DNA of 64,000 nucleotides, taken from contig CABFPE010000481.1 of assembly GCA_900660155.1 (NCBI GenBank), forward strand, positions 468,633 to 532,632, written 5' to 3'. The DNA comes from Hofstenia miamia (lineage: Eukaryota > Xenacoelomorpha > Acoela > Hofsteniidae). The notes under the pieces are model-generated. The model was not told the origin of the DNA. It ran no database searches and saw only the letters and a list, made by a program, of their open reading frames with translations. The translations under genes and the position numbers were made by a program. Shown here in pieces: positions 39,801 to 55,200 of this stretch (within the stretch, counting starts at the first letter, position 1; every line of letters begins with the position of its first letter).

Positions 39801-42800
39801 ATATTATTTGTTTGCAAATTGATAAGTTTTATTAAGACAATCTTCAACTTTAACTTTAAAATGTCACAGTTGATAAATGATGTAGTCGTCGTTGCTCTGG
39901 GGATTACACTTTTTATTCTCTCATTTAATCCATTTGGGATAGTTTTCTATAAAGACTATGACGTAAATTGCTTCACACCCGACTATTTCAAGCCAAATGA
40001 CGATGCTTATGCAAATAGATATTGCAAAAATATCAAGCATGGCTACATCCCAGACAAAAATATTTCTCTGATTTCAGAAAAGAAGTACATTAATGTATCA
40101 GATCTAATCAATGGGGATGAACTCCATTTTGCAAAGTACAACTTCGCTTGTTTTGCTGCCTCGATATTGATTACAATAGTACCTGCAATAGCATTTACCG
40201 GCTTCTCTGATAGATCTGTCAATATTCCGCTTGGGATATTTTCCCGCTTAATCCACATATCTCTTGTGGGCTTGTTCTTTATGTACACAATGATACCTGT
40301 GTGCATGTACTATGAAGTTCCATCATTAAAACAGTTGTTTTTTACTGATTACCTACCCAATGTTTTACGTTCCTCCGACCTTCTGTTTTTCTGTGACTTT
40401 GATGTAAGGTTGCAGGGGAACAAGCATAGGTATACTGTTCAGTGTTTTGCCGGAGCAAAAAATAGCAGCAATCTACGATCTATGCTAACATTTACTCTCA
40501 CTGCATTCCTTGTGTGCATTTTTTCATCCCTTGCAACGAGTATTTCACAACTTGTGGGTTTCATTGAAAGCTGGTGCAGTAAGAGCAGCAAAGATGATAA
40601 TGAATAACTTATTTTAGAAAAGCTCATTTTTATTCATGCAAAACTCATTGCTTTAAATTTATATAATAAAACTTGGCATAATAATATATTTATAAATATG
40701 CATTAAAATGAACCTATAACAATGGTGCAAAAAATATAAGATTTAGCAATTTCAACTTTCTTGATATATATATATATATATATATGTCTATTTATATAAA
40801 TATATTGAGCCCTATTATTTTTTCATGTGTACAACAAGTTTGTTTATAATTTGAATTTTTTGTGAGTGATTCAATAATTGTTTCGAGGTATATTTTTTCG
40901 CAATGTGCAGAGTTTTTGCGCATTGAATTTGCTCTTTTGATTCCAAAATATCTTAATTTTGATACCAAATTTATGCTCACGAGTTATTGTTTTTTTAATT
41001 AATTTCGAAATCTGACATTCGACTTACATAAAAACAAAATTTTTAGCTTTGAAATCTCAATTAATCAGTTTGTCCAATTTTTAATAGTAGCTCGCCAAGA
41101 ATTCCTTTTGCTACTCCTGTTATATTCATCATAAGTTTCAACATTAAATAAAATATTATTGCTGTTTAAATCTGTTTTATCACAAATTCAATATTAAATC
41201 AAGTTCTTTGAGGGTTCACTTTTGATTTTTTTCGAAATGAAATATCGGAAGGCACTGCTTTTGTTTTTGTGAAGCAAAATATAAAACCGCATGTATTTCA
41301 TAACGAAAGTCTTGGATCAGTAAGAAAACGCCAAAAAAAAATTCAAAAACTAGCCTTCGAACACAATATTTTTTTTAATCCTATTGCGGATAAGAAATTC
41401 TTGAAACCATCAACTCGAGTTTGTCTTAGTACATTACATATAAACAATCTATTGTAGCACTTATTTTTTATAGGAAGGTTTTCTATCTTACAATTGAATT
41501 AATTAAATGGCCTATAAAATGTTAGTTTTGCCAGGTTGAAATATTTCGCTTTAGTTGGACTCAGTGAATTTGGAAATGGGCTATTCAACGGCTTATGACT
41601 ACATATCAGACAATATTTACTTTATCATCTCCGCATATCAATTCACAAGAGCCATCGGAGTAGTATCTGGTGAAGGCACTGGTTTCTCTTTCTTGCTTGA
41701 ACGTGATGATCTTATTTCTTTGGCTGTCGATCCTGGCAAAGACAATCGAGTATTATTCTTTGCAACTTCTTCTAAACCTGGTGCTACGTCGATCGCAGTT
41801 GGGAAAATTTTCAGAAGCAACTTAGATGGGACAGACATCAAGCCCTTAGTTACAGAACATGTATTTGTGGTAACATTTCCCATCCAGTTTTTCAACATGT
41901 AACCTGAACAAGAATATGTATATATGAGAAATGATTATATGTTAATGAAGCGTAATCCATTTCAGTAAATGGGCATTTACGGTTGCCTTCAGGATAGTTC
42001 TGTTGTCCATTGCTAGATGAAAATGGATTTTGTCAATGTAGTATTTCAAATGTATGGCATTTTTCTCACATTGAAACAGGACTTAAAATTAGAGTATTTG
42101 TGGAAGTCTCAAGAACGAAAACGTTATATGAAATTAACTTTTTGCTAAACATTGAACTATTAGCAATGATTTCAGTATTTCTTTTCGTGTTTTCAAGAAT
42201 GCACTAAGTTTTGAAAAATTCATGTTGAAATTAAAACTTATAAAAAGATTTCAACGTTTTCTTCAATTAGTAGTGAATGCTTATCTGTAAAAAGTGCATT
42301 TAGCCGATGGCCATGACGGCAGATGTTGCGTCGAAGCGCTTGTATTGGGGTGATCTCAATTCGCGCTCAATTTCGTTTGTTGATTACAATGGTAAGAACC
42401 GTGTTCAAGTGTTAGCCAGTATGGATGTAAGTAAGCTATTGCTTATTTTTTGTAATTATATTGCTTTACAGACTATTTCAACATTCACCAGTATGGCTGT
42501 TGTGGAAGAATACGTATACTGGTCAAGTTACAGTAATAAAAAGTCATACAGATGTAATAAACACAAATGCCTTCATATCGAAGAAATGTCTAGTAATTTT
42601 GGCATACGAGGAATTTATACCACACATCCTGTTCTACAACCAACAGGTAATTAATGTCCCGATAAGACTATCATTTTACCAAAATTGCACCCCAACTTAT
42701 TTTCCTTAATAATGATCTAATCACCTTGAAATTTGACACGTTGCGTCTCTTAACATTAAACAGTAAATACACATGTGGCATTGCATATTGTTAGCATATT

Positions 42801-45800
42801 TTTTAATATACCATTTCTTATAAGATCCCACAAACAAACTGAATCAATACAATTTTGTCCTATGTTCAAATTTTATTGCAAATTAACTTTGTTCCCCATT
42901 GTGCTACCCATATAATAACAAAAAACGCATCATGTGGAATAAAATGAGCTAGAAGTGAAATAAAAAGATTTCAGTGTAGAAATGTTAGTTTTACCCTCTG
43001 ATAAATTGTCCATAATTTTTTTTCAGAAAATGGAAATGCCTAAATTTCATGCGATAAAGATTTTATATGACCCTTCAGCTAATCACAATTGTGATTTTTT
43101 TAAGACATCAGGTTTAGGGTGCAATTTTGCCTCCCCATTAAAAATAGAGTTAATGTACTAATAATTAATACTGTATATTTAGAAACTGATATGTGTAAGA
43201 ATTCAAATTGTCAACATCAATGCATCGTTGGCAACGTCGATATCCAATGCCTTTGTCCACCAATGAGCAATCTAAACAACAACGGATATTTATGCGACTT
43301 CGGTAAATCATTCTTTCATTATATATATATATATATATATATACATAACTTATTAACTTACATCTCACCGATATCTATCAACCCAAGATATAACACTTAT
43401 TTCAAGGAAGAACGAGATACATGTTAGCACCAAAGTAAATGAAAATTTAACCCATTAGGCCTTCATAATATGTTAATTTCTTTGCTCGGGACAAAATTCA
43501 GCTCAATGTGTACGATATTCAAATCCTAACACTTAAGTTTAAAAATTGGCTTACAATATGCATGTATATCATTTTATTGACTTTAATCCTTCATGACAGT
43601 GTGTCTAGGCATACATATAAACGTTTGGCATATACACGTTTGAAAAATAAGACCACGATGTATTCGTGATTGAAAATTATGCTTTCTTGCGTTTCCTGCA
43701 TTCCCAACCTAACCTCCCCAGCTTGCATTGGAACCATCTTTCTGCTCACTCGGATCTGGAGAAAGCTGACCTCTTCAATGCCTATTTCTCCTCAAATTTT
43801 TCTGATCCTGTCCTCTCTCTGTCCTGGTCCTCCTGCCACCTCCACGCTGATTCGCCTATGTGACGTCGTCTTCAACGCCCATAATATTTCCCTCATGCTT
43901 AAGTCCTGCAAATTGTCTGGTCCTTATTATCCTGATGGCGTCCCATCCTTTGTTATCCATTAAACTTCCTCAATTCTTTCCATCCATTTAAAGCATCGCT
44001 TCTCCTACATTTGCTCCTCTATTTCCGCCTTGCTGGAAAACATCTTGGATCTTTCCACTATTAAAATCCTATCAGCTTCCCTCCTCTCAGGTAACTTCTT
44101 ATCGTCCAATAGCTATTCTTTCTCCGCTGTCTATCATCTTTGAGCGTCTTGTCTTCCGTTATGTGTTCCTTAAAATTCGTCACCTCTTCTCCGCTTCTCA
44201 GCATGGTAACCTTCCGGGTCGTTCTACCATCACTAACTTGCTCACTCTGATTGAAAACTCATCTTGGAGTGCAACTTTCTGATAACTTAAATTGGTCTAG
44301 TCATGTGTCCTTACGTCTCCGCAAAGCTATTTCCTCACTTTTGCCCTCTTCCGCAATGTTCCCTTTAATTCCACTTCTGCTGTGAAACTCTTTGTTCAAG
44401 TCCATTCCTCGCGCCATTCTTCTCTATGCATCTCCCTGTTGGTGGCCTTCCCGTTCCTTGTTCCACTCTATGGAACGTTTCCAGAAGCGTGCCTTCAAAT
44501 GGATCTCTCCATTGCCATACAAAGACGCCCTTCTCAAAATCTCCACTCTTCCGCTCCCACTCTACTTCCATGCTTGTATCTCCTTCTGTTCAATCGACTG
44601 CCCACTCGCAAAATTGGATCTTAATCCTTTTGATTTCATTAAGTTCTCTAATTCCGCTCCACTCGCTCTGATGATGTCACTTTCTCCATTTTTCGTTTTA
44701 AGAAACATCGCACCCTTCACTCTTTTTTCAATCGTGCTTGTACTGCTGCTAATTACATCTTGAATCTCAACCCTCCAACAGCGATTAATTTCTTTTCCCC
44801 GCCAACGAGCTTCAAGAAATCTTTGATGAATTTCCTCTTTGCTGGGCCCTTCTCCAACTTCGTCTACTCTTCCATTTGCTCCTATTTCGTCTCCTGCGAC
44901 TGTCCTCGCTGCCGTAAAACCTGACTTGTTTTTTATTTTTTTTGTAGTGTATGCCTTCAGCGGCTAAATAAAGTCATTAATTGTATTATTATTATTATTA
45001 TTATCAAAAACATCGAGTGATATCTAGGGCTTTCAATCATATCGTACTTAAACAGAAAAACTCATTGAATTCAAATGGTCAAAAGCAAATAGAACTCTTG
45101 ATTTTATAGGACGAAACTGCTTCACTTGCATTACCAATAGTACTAAACTGAGTTTGTATAAATGAATGATGCTTCCTCAAATTGCTTCAGTTCAATATTT
45201 TACATCTAAATGGATGCTATTCACTGAAATATGCTGAGTTGTAATTGAAGTTGTTAAAACTTTTACGAATCTCTTCATATTTACAAATGATAGGTTTTGT
45301 GACACTTTCAAAATTTTATATAATGAATGAGAGTTTGATTGGCAGCCTTTTATTAGTTTAGTTTGACTTTTATCAAGCCACCTAATCAAAACGAATACTC
45401 TTCAATCTGTCAATAATAAATTATGAAGGAAACGCATGTAACATTTGGTTCAGAAGAAGTTTACTCTCGGAAATTTTAATTTTTTTCAATCAGTATGATT
45501 TAAAGTAAATAGTTTTAGAATCAATTCGAATGATTTCATATGCAAGCATAAAGGGCCCATTGTATCGTAGTAAACGCTCCTCTCGGAGTACAACGACCTT
45601 TTTCCATTAGCTACAGCGGGTCGTGTCTGTTACCGAAAATTGTGTTCTTAGATTTTACTGTGGACTAAATTTATCTGTTCGAATGGACCTCTAAACAAAA
45701 TTCACGTTGTGAATTTTCTGAAATTCCAAACAATTTTTCATTCTATCTTAATTCAAGGGAAATTCTACAAAGAGCCCCGTTACTCATATATATATATNNN

Positions 45801-46181
45801 NNNNNNNNNNNNNNNNNNNNNNNNNNNNNNNNNNNNNNNNNNNNNNNNNNNNNNNNNNNNNNNNNNNNNNNNNNNNNNNNNNNNNNNNNNNNNNNNNNNN
45901 NNNNNNNNNNNNNNNNNNNNNNNNNNNNNNNNNNNNNNNNNNNNNNNNNNNNNNNNNNNNNNNNNNNNNNNNNNNNNNNNNNNNNNNNNNNNNNNNNNNN
46001 NNNNNNNNNNNNNNNNNNNNNNNNNNNNNNNNNNNNNNNNNNNNNNNNNNNNNNNNNNNNNNNNNNNNNNNNNNNNNNNNNNNNNNNNNNNNNNNNNNNN
46101 NNNNNNNNNNNNNNNNNNNNNNNNNNNNNNNNNNNNNNNNNNNNNNNNNNNNNNNNNNNNNNNNNNNNNNTATCAAGGCCT

Positions 46182-46216
<35 letters not shown>

Positions 46217-49200
46217 CTGTTGGATGTTATAATTATAACAGAAGTCTCTGTAATTCTTATCAGTATATTTTGGCGACGTTTTGCTTTGTTATGAAAGTCG
46301 AAATAAACAATATTCATTCGAGTTGGCTTTGAATTAAGTGTTTGATCGATGTACTAATGTAATGTCCTTAGAAGTAAGTACAATCTCAAAATATAATCAA
46401 CGCATATTTATGTTGTTTTTGTGCGACTTTAAATATTTTCAATCGCATTACTAAATCTATACAGAAGATGTATGCGTTTTGAACTTTAAGTTATTGCCAT
46501 AATTAATATTCATTTCTGAAAATTTGTTATAGAGTAAAAGTTTTTACCAATTTTTTTCTCTTCCCTAATTTACGAATTGTGGCTGTATTAACTATTTTTG
46601 CTTAAGATATTTAAAAAATTTAGGTTAGCATTTCTTTTTGTGGTGCAATCTTAATTTTCATTTACTGTGCAGAAATCAAACTAGTGAATGAATTGTAAAG
46701 GAAATATTAATTTTTCTCATATATTTTCTCCACATTCATGATTCTATCGACAATAGATATGTTTAGATCGAAGTAATTTAATTGGCGTTAGTGACTCATC
46801 GGTGTTTTACACTAATTCCGCTACGAAAAAAGAAGCACCGATATTTTTTATCAATGGTGTTAAGATGAGTTCTGTTAATCGAAAAACTCTTCAAATGTTC
46901 TATTTAAGAAGATCTTATTCTACTTCGGTGCGTATGAGTGCTTTTTTATAGTGTCATTTCTTTAGCCTTATTTTCATTTGGTTTTATGAAAAAATCATTT
47001 ATTAGGATAAAACAATTCTGTACATTTTATTTCACTAATACATCATTAAATTACAAAATTCTCATTTTGATGACGTCAGTATTTTTCAGAATCAGAATTT
47101 TTAATTTGGTTGTATTTTTATTCTTATTTTTTAAATTGAAGGGCTCAGCATTGATGAATAGCCGCTCAACCAAAGCAAATTTTTCAATGTAGCTTCATTT
47201 CGATTGTTAGATTTTTTCACATTGAAGAGTAACATTGAAGCACTGACATAGTATGCACATGTACAATAAATAATTTGGAACAATAACTTACAAAGACCTT
47301 GACTTATACATGTACTGCGATAATGTAGACATTTTGGCAGTATATAGCCATTGCTTGGATGAAAAATGCAAATACAGTTTCATGTAGTGACCTCTCTAAA
47401 AAATTGAATCCGTTTGGAATAATGACTAAGTTCCATTACTTTTAGTTAGCCAGCTTAGTTTTGGATGCGTTGGATTTAAAGACATTTGAAACACATAAGG
47501 TCATCAACATGGATTATTTTGGTATTCCTGCCGCAGTTGCTGTTGATGAATCATCATCTAACATATTCTATATCGATGCCTACAACAAATTGCTTAAAGT
47601 AATCCCTTTGTTGTTTAATATTCTTTCTAGTGGGCTACATTTATAAATTCATTTCACAATTTTCAAAAGTTTGCTTTGTTTGCGATTAACTTATTTTTAG
47701 GTAGTTACGAAAAAGACGCCTAGTGATTTTTATCAGCATGCCACTGTTTTTGAATTAAAAGATGAGGTAATAGAAGGCGTGGAACATTTTGTTTACGATT
47801 CCTTCAACCAGTACGTATTCTTTCATATTTATAATTTTATGTAGCAGAATTCCACCCCTAAACAGAAAAATGTTCTGTTTCATTATACGCATATTTTAAA
47901 GGATTTACATAATTTTGACGTACAGTTATATTTATTTATACTTCATAATTTTCAATCACGTCTTTATTCCAGCGAGGCACATTTTTGATAAGAGGAGGCA
48001 TATTTCTCCAGATTACTTATTAGAAACAGCAATTATCACTAGGTTGAAGTTTAACGTTCCAGAAATGCTTTATAGTGGTTTTTTGCAATTAGACGGTTTT
48101 GCTACCGATAATGATTATTTACTCAACCATTTTGTTACTGTTATCCACAAATGTAATTGAAAATATGTATAGATGCAATAATGAACAACATTTTAAAAGT
48201 TAAATTTCTTCATTATTTTATTAAATATGAAATGTTAATGTTTCATAGATAGTCGATGTTACTGTGTCAATCGCCAGAATATATAGTGATTGAAACTACG
48301 ACCCGGTCCGACTTCACCCGGACCCTAACTAAGGCCCGACCTATCTGTGGGAATCCTCTAGCGCAGAGCACTTTGTTCTACCAAGGCTACTAACGGTGCT
48401 AACTTAGTGAGCGCCTGGTACAAACAAAAGCTACTGCGACATAGCAAAGCTGCCTCCATGGCACAGCAAATACTGACCCTTGATCTATCCCATAGACCAG
48501 AAGTAAGAGTTATCCCTGACTTTCATACCCTATAAGATGTACTTATTTCTCAAGAACCAACGACATTCTTGGTTTTTTCGTTTCTTATAAAACTAAATTT
48601 AAATATCCAAATGCAAAAAATCTGTTTGTTTAGAGATGCCACTTTAACGATTGCATCATCAAACACAAATGAAAACAAAAAGTTAAGCAATCTCTTTCTC
48701 ACACTGTCGGCAGTTTGCAAGATGCAACTATTTACTACCATATCCAAAAAATATATTAATGTGTCCTTCTCTATGTTAAAAAGAATACACTATACGACAT
48801 TTTATTATAAACTTCATTTAGAATAACTTATAGAAACAGTAAACAATAGTATAGGTACATAATGCTTTAAAGGTTTTTAATAAAAATTGTTTAAAATATT
48901 TTGTCTACCCTGAAACTTTATTCAAAATTCTTTTCCAGCAAAAATGGGAACATCTGTATAATTTTTATGGACACTTTATTAGATTCATTGTATTTAATCT
49001 ATTTTGCTAAATATGCCAATTTGTTTGCACTTCTAGAGCAGATTAAAGTGATTTAATAAATACATATTTTGTGTTACCTCTTTCTGATTTTTCATTATTT
49101 AATTTCATTTAATTTTCTGGATTGTTTTCTGTATTTCTAGAGTTTTATGTATCATAACTTCTTTTGTGAATGTCGATTTACAAGACGTTATAATTGATAT

Positions 49201-52200
49201 TGGAACAAATAAGCCCCAATTTTAATATTTAACCGCATAATCGATTTACTGACATTTGAGTTCTATTCATTTTAAAGATTTAAATTCTTTATTTAGTATA
49301 TGGCTGTGGAGCACTATTACGACAACTGGTGGTAGCATACATATCTATTCTCTTAAAAAGACTGAAGTCATATCTAAAGCATTCGAAAAGTCTCTTCGCT
49401 CTTTCACCATCAATGAAGCAAACAAAGTAATCTACGTTGCTTTTGACTCTGAAGTATGTTATTCTAACTTTATACGGGCTCCAACATTTCATTCGGTTCT
49501 CCCCTTAATTATAACTCAAAGATAAAATTGTCAATACAAAAGTCTATTTAGATTTCAAAAATGACTTATAGCACTGAAGGCATTTTATCCAGCACGTCAT
49601 TTATTCAAACGTCTACGCAATCATTTCAGTCACTCACAATATCAAGTGGATACCTCTACTATAACGATCAAGGCCTTAAAAAGCTTTTGTTAACCAATTC
49701 AAACAATGTTGAATCCGTGAGTGATCGATCGTTACATTGGATATCAAATCTTGATTCACCTTCGACTCAAACAGTGGACTGTTCTGCTTGTGATCACTAC
49801 TGTCTGGGTAGCTCAAATGCTGCTCCTACTTGCTTATGCTATGACGGATTCTTTAAAAGCGACAACAAATGTAATGGTATGTTGATAGATTTTGTCTACT
49901 AGACGTTAATTTTAAAATTTCTAGTCTTACTACTTAATGTAATCTAATATATTTCTCTCTATGTACATCTCTTAGTACTTGTGGTTTTTTAGATATAACA
50001 ACTGATGCTTTGGTGTACCCGAAAGAAGATGAGTTCACAGCGTATCTGCAATGGTCTGTTGTTAACAATTTGGAACAATCGATAACACTCAACATGTTTC
50101 CCGATTATGCTATTCATCGATTGACTACAGATTCCCTTCGACGACATGTTTTCTTTGTTGCTTACAAACAATCCGTATTTTATTTGTATCGTTCTGGACT
50201 TCAACAGCCGAGCTTAAAACTCTTGGCACGAAATGGGATTGGTCGCGCTGGAATTTCAGCTCTTGCTGCTGATTGGCTAAGCAGTTTGTTTTTAAATTAT
50301 TAAATGTATATGTAAAGTGACGTTTAATTTAGGCAACCTATATTTCGTCAATGACCATTCCAACTATCGTGACATCGAGCTGATTTCGTATTCCGGGGAA
50401 TTTAGAAAGAAACTGATAAAAGTGACGGACAAGATTTATTCAATGGCGTTGGATATTAGCAATGGGTAAATATATTTTGTCGAATTTTACTAAAGCCTCA
50501 GTGTTCAGTTCATAAATCTTGGAAGTCCATTATAAATTGAATAAAGAAATGTGTATTTACTTGAAATATAACGAATGTATTTCAGACGCATCTATTGGTC
50601 TTCATTTAATGATAGAATTCTGCGATCGATTCCAATTACTGGTTCTAGTACCGTCACTGAGGATCCTTCAGTAACCCTAGGCATCAGATCCAAAATTGCA
50701 GTAGTTGATGGCAACCTAGTTTGGTCCAATGGCGATAAAATTCATGTACGTATAGCATATTGTTTTCAAAAATACCAAATGCAATAATTTTTCTACAATT
50801 CTAAATAAATTATATAAAAGAATGATTAAGAAGTGGTGTGTGTAGCATGACCTACTGTATGTTAAGGTTGAAACCGGCCGACAATAGGTATTACCCATGC
50901 TAAATTTTCATTGTATTGTATGTTTACTCAATACAACTACGTTTCTAGAATAATATAAATTTTAATCACTTTTTCAATAAATTTCAATTAGTAATGCTTT
51001 GGATGGATTTAGTTAGTTAAAATTTGTGTGGTAATTAAATTATACAAAGAGTAGCATTATAATTAATTTTGTAGTTTACATTGCTGCGGTATTTTACCTC
51101 ATATAAATTGAAAAAATATATATTCATACATTTGCCACTTGCCCCAAATATATAATTATTTCTCTAGTCGTGCCATAATTTCTTCAACTGTCATTAGAAC
51201 AAACAAGACTATTTTTGTTTTTGACCGGTAAAAATCCGGCGGTTCTCGAAATTTCAAAGCCGCTGTATTTGGTAATTGCATGCATCTTCCGTCTGGTAGC
51301 CGTTTCTATTCTTGCTATTTGTATTCAGTAAGTCATGTATGTAGCGTAAACCCATTTTTTGCTTATATTTTGTTTATTGTCATGTATTTCTGATTGTCAA
51401 GATTTCTTATTGTAACTTTTAGAAAAAAGTGTTTTCATCTCGATCTGTGAGTATCATTAAGCAACCCTTACGTTTTTACAATTGCTATCATTCCAATGCT
51501 TCGATTGCATTTTAATTTTGTTAATTTTCTGTGTGTCCACGCTTGTTCAATTTTTTTCACTTTGTCTTTTTTGATTATGTATTTAATTTAGAATAAGGTC
51601 TAAATTAATGGAATTTGATTTTGAAAAAATTATCCAGCTGCACTGAGGTATACCGTTTTAATTAAAATTAAAAATGGATGAATTCCCTATATTGACATTC
51701 CATTTGATTTTGGAAAATTCATCCATTATTACGGTTGAAACATTCAAGATGAACAAGTCCATGTGTAGATTTGCGCATGAATAAATTTGACCATTTTTTA
51801 CAACAAATAAATTTCATTGTTTTTAGTCAAGAGCAATATCATCCTCACAAACTGCAGTGAAAAACCTTCAAGTTGATGGCAGTGTAATAGAACTCAGTGC
51901 AACAAGTAAATTTGTTTATGCACTTACTGATTCCAAGAAAATCAGTAAGATTGATGTAACGAGCAATTCAAAAGTGGCAAGCTTTGATTTACCTGCTGAT
52001 AAAGACATTTCCCAATTTGTCATGATGGATTCCAACACAACGCCTTATTCTGGTAATCTAAATTTAATTGTTGTATTAGTTTTTTGTAAACAATGTTTCA
52101 AACTTTTAAAGCTCCGGTACTTTTGAGTTTTGTTGGAAGTATTTTTTATTGCCTTTGCTTTTGTGCCGCAACTAATGTAATGAATGTAATGAAAGACGAT

Positions 52201-55200
52201 TGCCAAATTTTGTTTCGATTTTTTAAAGATCCAAAACTAGTTTGCATCATTAGAAACAAATTCACGCTAACGAATCATAACATCAATGTGATTAGTTGTA
52301 TTAGTATTTTATTGAATTTTCGTTAATGACTTTTATCCCAATTTCCGGATGTAGCATATTAACGGAACATTTTATTTCTAAACTTTATTTTTAGTGGCGT
52401 CACCCTGTTCGACTAGTGCCGATTGTCAGGAGATTTGTGTCGCTGATGGATTTAACGCACACACCTGTCTGTGTCAAGATACCAATTTACAAATTAATGG
52501 AAAATGCACATGTAAGGTTTTCTTTGAGTTAAACTGAAAAATATCATTTAGTATGTTTGTCAGATTTTCTACATTTGTGTATACTATTGATTGTGAACGG
52601 GTTTTCACATTTTGCAAACAATTGTATATTTTTTAAAATGCTGACAATTTTACTGTTTTATTTTATAATATAATTTTGTTGAAAATTTAGCCGACAGTAA
52701 AGAAACAGTTTATTTCATCGAAGAGAATTACATCGCTACAATGCACAGTGATGGATCGGATGTGACTGAAGTATTCAAAGTCCAGCAAAAGGCTAAATCC
52801 ATTGTTTTTAACAAAGACCAAACAAAGATTTTCGTATCTAGTTCGTATTAATTATTTTCAAGCTTGCATTTAAATTAGTAGACAACCATTGAATTGTCAC
52901 TTTCGTTAGGCTACGCGGAATCTATCCCATTTAAAATCATCGAGGCTCTTGTTAGATTAGGTGATTATATGCAGTCTAACCACTTACTAGTGATGCGATT
53001 TTGTAATTACTCTTGTTAACAATCACATACTATAACCGTAGCCCTCCTACAACATACGCATTAGAATTTTCTTTGTCTATTTTTGTCAGTATTCAATAAT
53101 TTATAGCCCCTTATAGCCACTACAGAATTCACCATCACTCGGAATATTTTTTGGGTTTAGTGAAATAATGTATTCACTTTTTCTTATTTAATTAGTTTTC
53201 AATTAAATGAGTTCATGTAGAAAGATTAAGATTATCAATCCAAAATTAGGCCTGTTTTTCATCTTTACAAACAAATAATTTATATAAGAACAAAGATCGA
53301 ATCCCATCGCATACAAATGTAATTGTGATGGCTGTAACAAGTTGTACATTAGTGAAGCTCAGCGCCATTTCCTCATTCGAATTATAAAACATTTTAACGG
53401 AAATATTGGAGCATTATTAGTTTTAAGTTTTCAAAACTAACTAAATTGAAAAACAATGCTCTTTTGACATCTCGATTTCCAAACATTTTTTTTAGCAATG
53501 AAGCTGCGTTTTTAACAGTGCATTTATTAAAGAATTATTAATAAATGCTATTGCATATATATTTCTTGAGCCATGAGGTAGTTTATTTGGATTCTGTGTA
53601 ATGAATTAACAACCAGTTATAAATGTACATTTACTATCTTAACTTCACTTTTAGCATCGCAGAATTCAATTCTACTTGCACATAGTTAGTATCATATGGT
53701 TTTAATTCTATTTAACTCAGTTTGCCTCTGAATGACTCCACCTGCGTTTCTATCTTACTCTGAAATTAAATATTTCATTCAATATTTTATGAATTTTTGC
53801 AGTAATTTCCAACAATGGATTTATTTATGTGAAGGCATGTTCAATATGTGATTCAGCATGGTTTTGTTTTTTTGTGTTCACTAAATATTTTGAAGTTCGG
53901 TTCTTGAAAAGGATCTTTTTTTCAAAATTATCCTCAAAAGTATCAGTTTGATGTTTAGGAAGCATGAATGTCATGTTCTAAAAAATGCATTTTAATTTAA
54001 AATCGAATTAGAAGTGACGGACGTTCTGATGTGCTGCTTCATCGAATGATCTATGTCCTAATATCTTTATTGCTCCATTATTAACTACAAAATGATATAT
54101 AACTGAACTGAACACGCATTAATCTTTGCTTCATCCCTCTCACACGGTAGTTTTCTAATCATATTGAAATATTAACGCTGAGTTTTCTGAGATTTTGCAG
54201 TTTATCTTTAATATTACAAATTGCATGGATTTCTCGGTTTTTTGATCATTTATGTCACGTGAATAATTAGGTAAGGACGGTGTTCGCATGTCTTCAGTAG
54301 ACGGCATTGTTGTTGATAAGCTTGTCTTGCAGTTAAATGATGAAATATCTGAAATTGAATATGATTGGATGAACGAAAAACTGTATATTGCATTGTCAAA
54401 TGAACGTGTGATTTACATGTATGACGTTGGTAATGACGGAGAATTACGTCCCAGTGAAACCAGGCATCTTATCCAAAGCAATATACTTGTGCGAGACATG
54501 GTTTGTGATCCTTGTAGTGGGTAAGTAAAAACATTGAATTTAATTTTCATTTTGTTTACTGGATCTTCAATAGTTTTAACGTTTTTCTGATTGTAGTTCA
54601 ACAAAATATCGTCCCTTTAGAAACAAAAGGTCCTGACTACAATATTTGCAAATTTAATAAATTCAATTAAAGAATATAATATAATATAATTTCAATTCAA
54701 TTTTTTTAGTTGTAATGACTAAACAACTTTTTAGAAGGAAAGTATGAAGATATACTGAGCCAAATATGTAGTTACGACCGTTTGTTTCTAAAGATATGTA
54801 TGTTTAAACATAATTCTCTGAGGGTCGTAAAGGCTTTAAGTAGGTATTTAGTTAATAATGTTGCCTTAGTCAGGCCCTTAACTCCCGTTTCATGTTGAGA
54901 ATTATTTCCCAATTTTAAATTGAAATAATTTCAATTTTCACTGGCTACCACATGTTGCACATGATGTTAAGTGTATTTTTTATTAACCACCAAACATAGG
55001 TGATACAATTCACTAATCAAATGTGTTGTGTTAAATGTGTTTCAATAATATTATCCCATTTGAATAATGAAAGGGCTTAAAACTGTAAAAATATTTTCGC
55101 AGAAGGCTCATTCCAAGCGGAGTACTTTTTTTCTTATTTGTTTTCAATTTCGAAATTTTTGTTACAAAGTTGATGTGGCTTCTTAAAAATATAATATTTT

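Noticed and set aside
14707-40607. Nested genes as bacterial or viral transfer
   Set aside because: Base use resembles the host, there are eukaryotic-style flanks and no linked foreign genes.
44365-44571. Minus-strand 68-codon frame in the LINE
   Set aside because: The + strand carries the reverse-transcriptase pieces; the minus frame is their shadow.
45709-46317. Open frames through the second gap on both strands
   Set aside because: Same artefact: N plus (TA)n read as Ile-Tyr.
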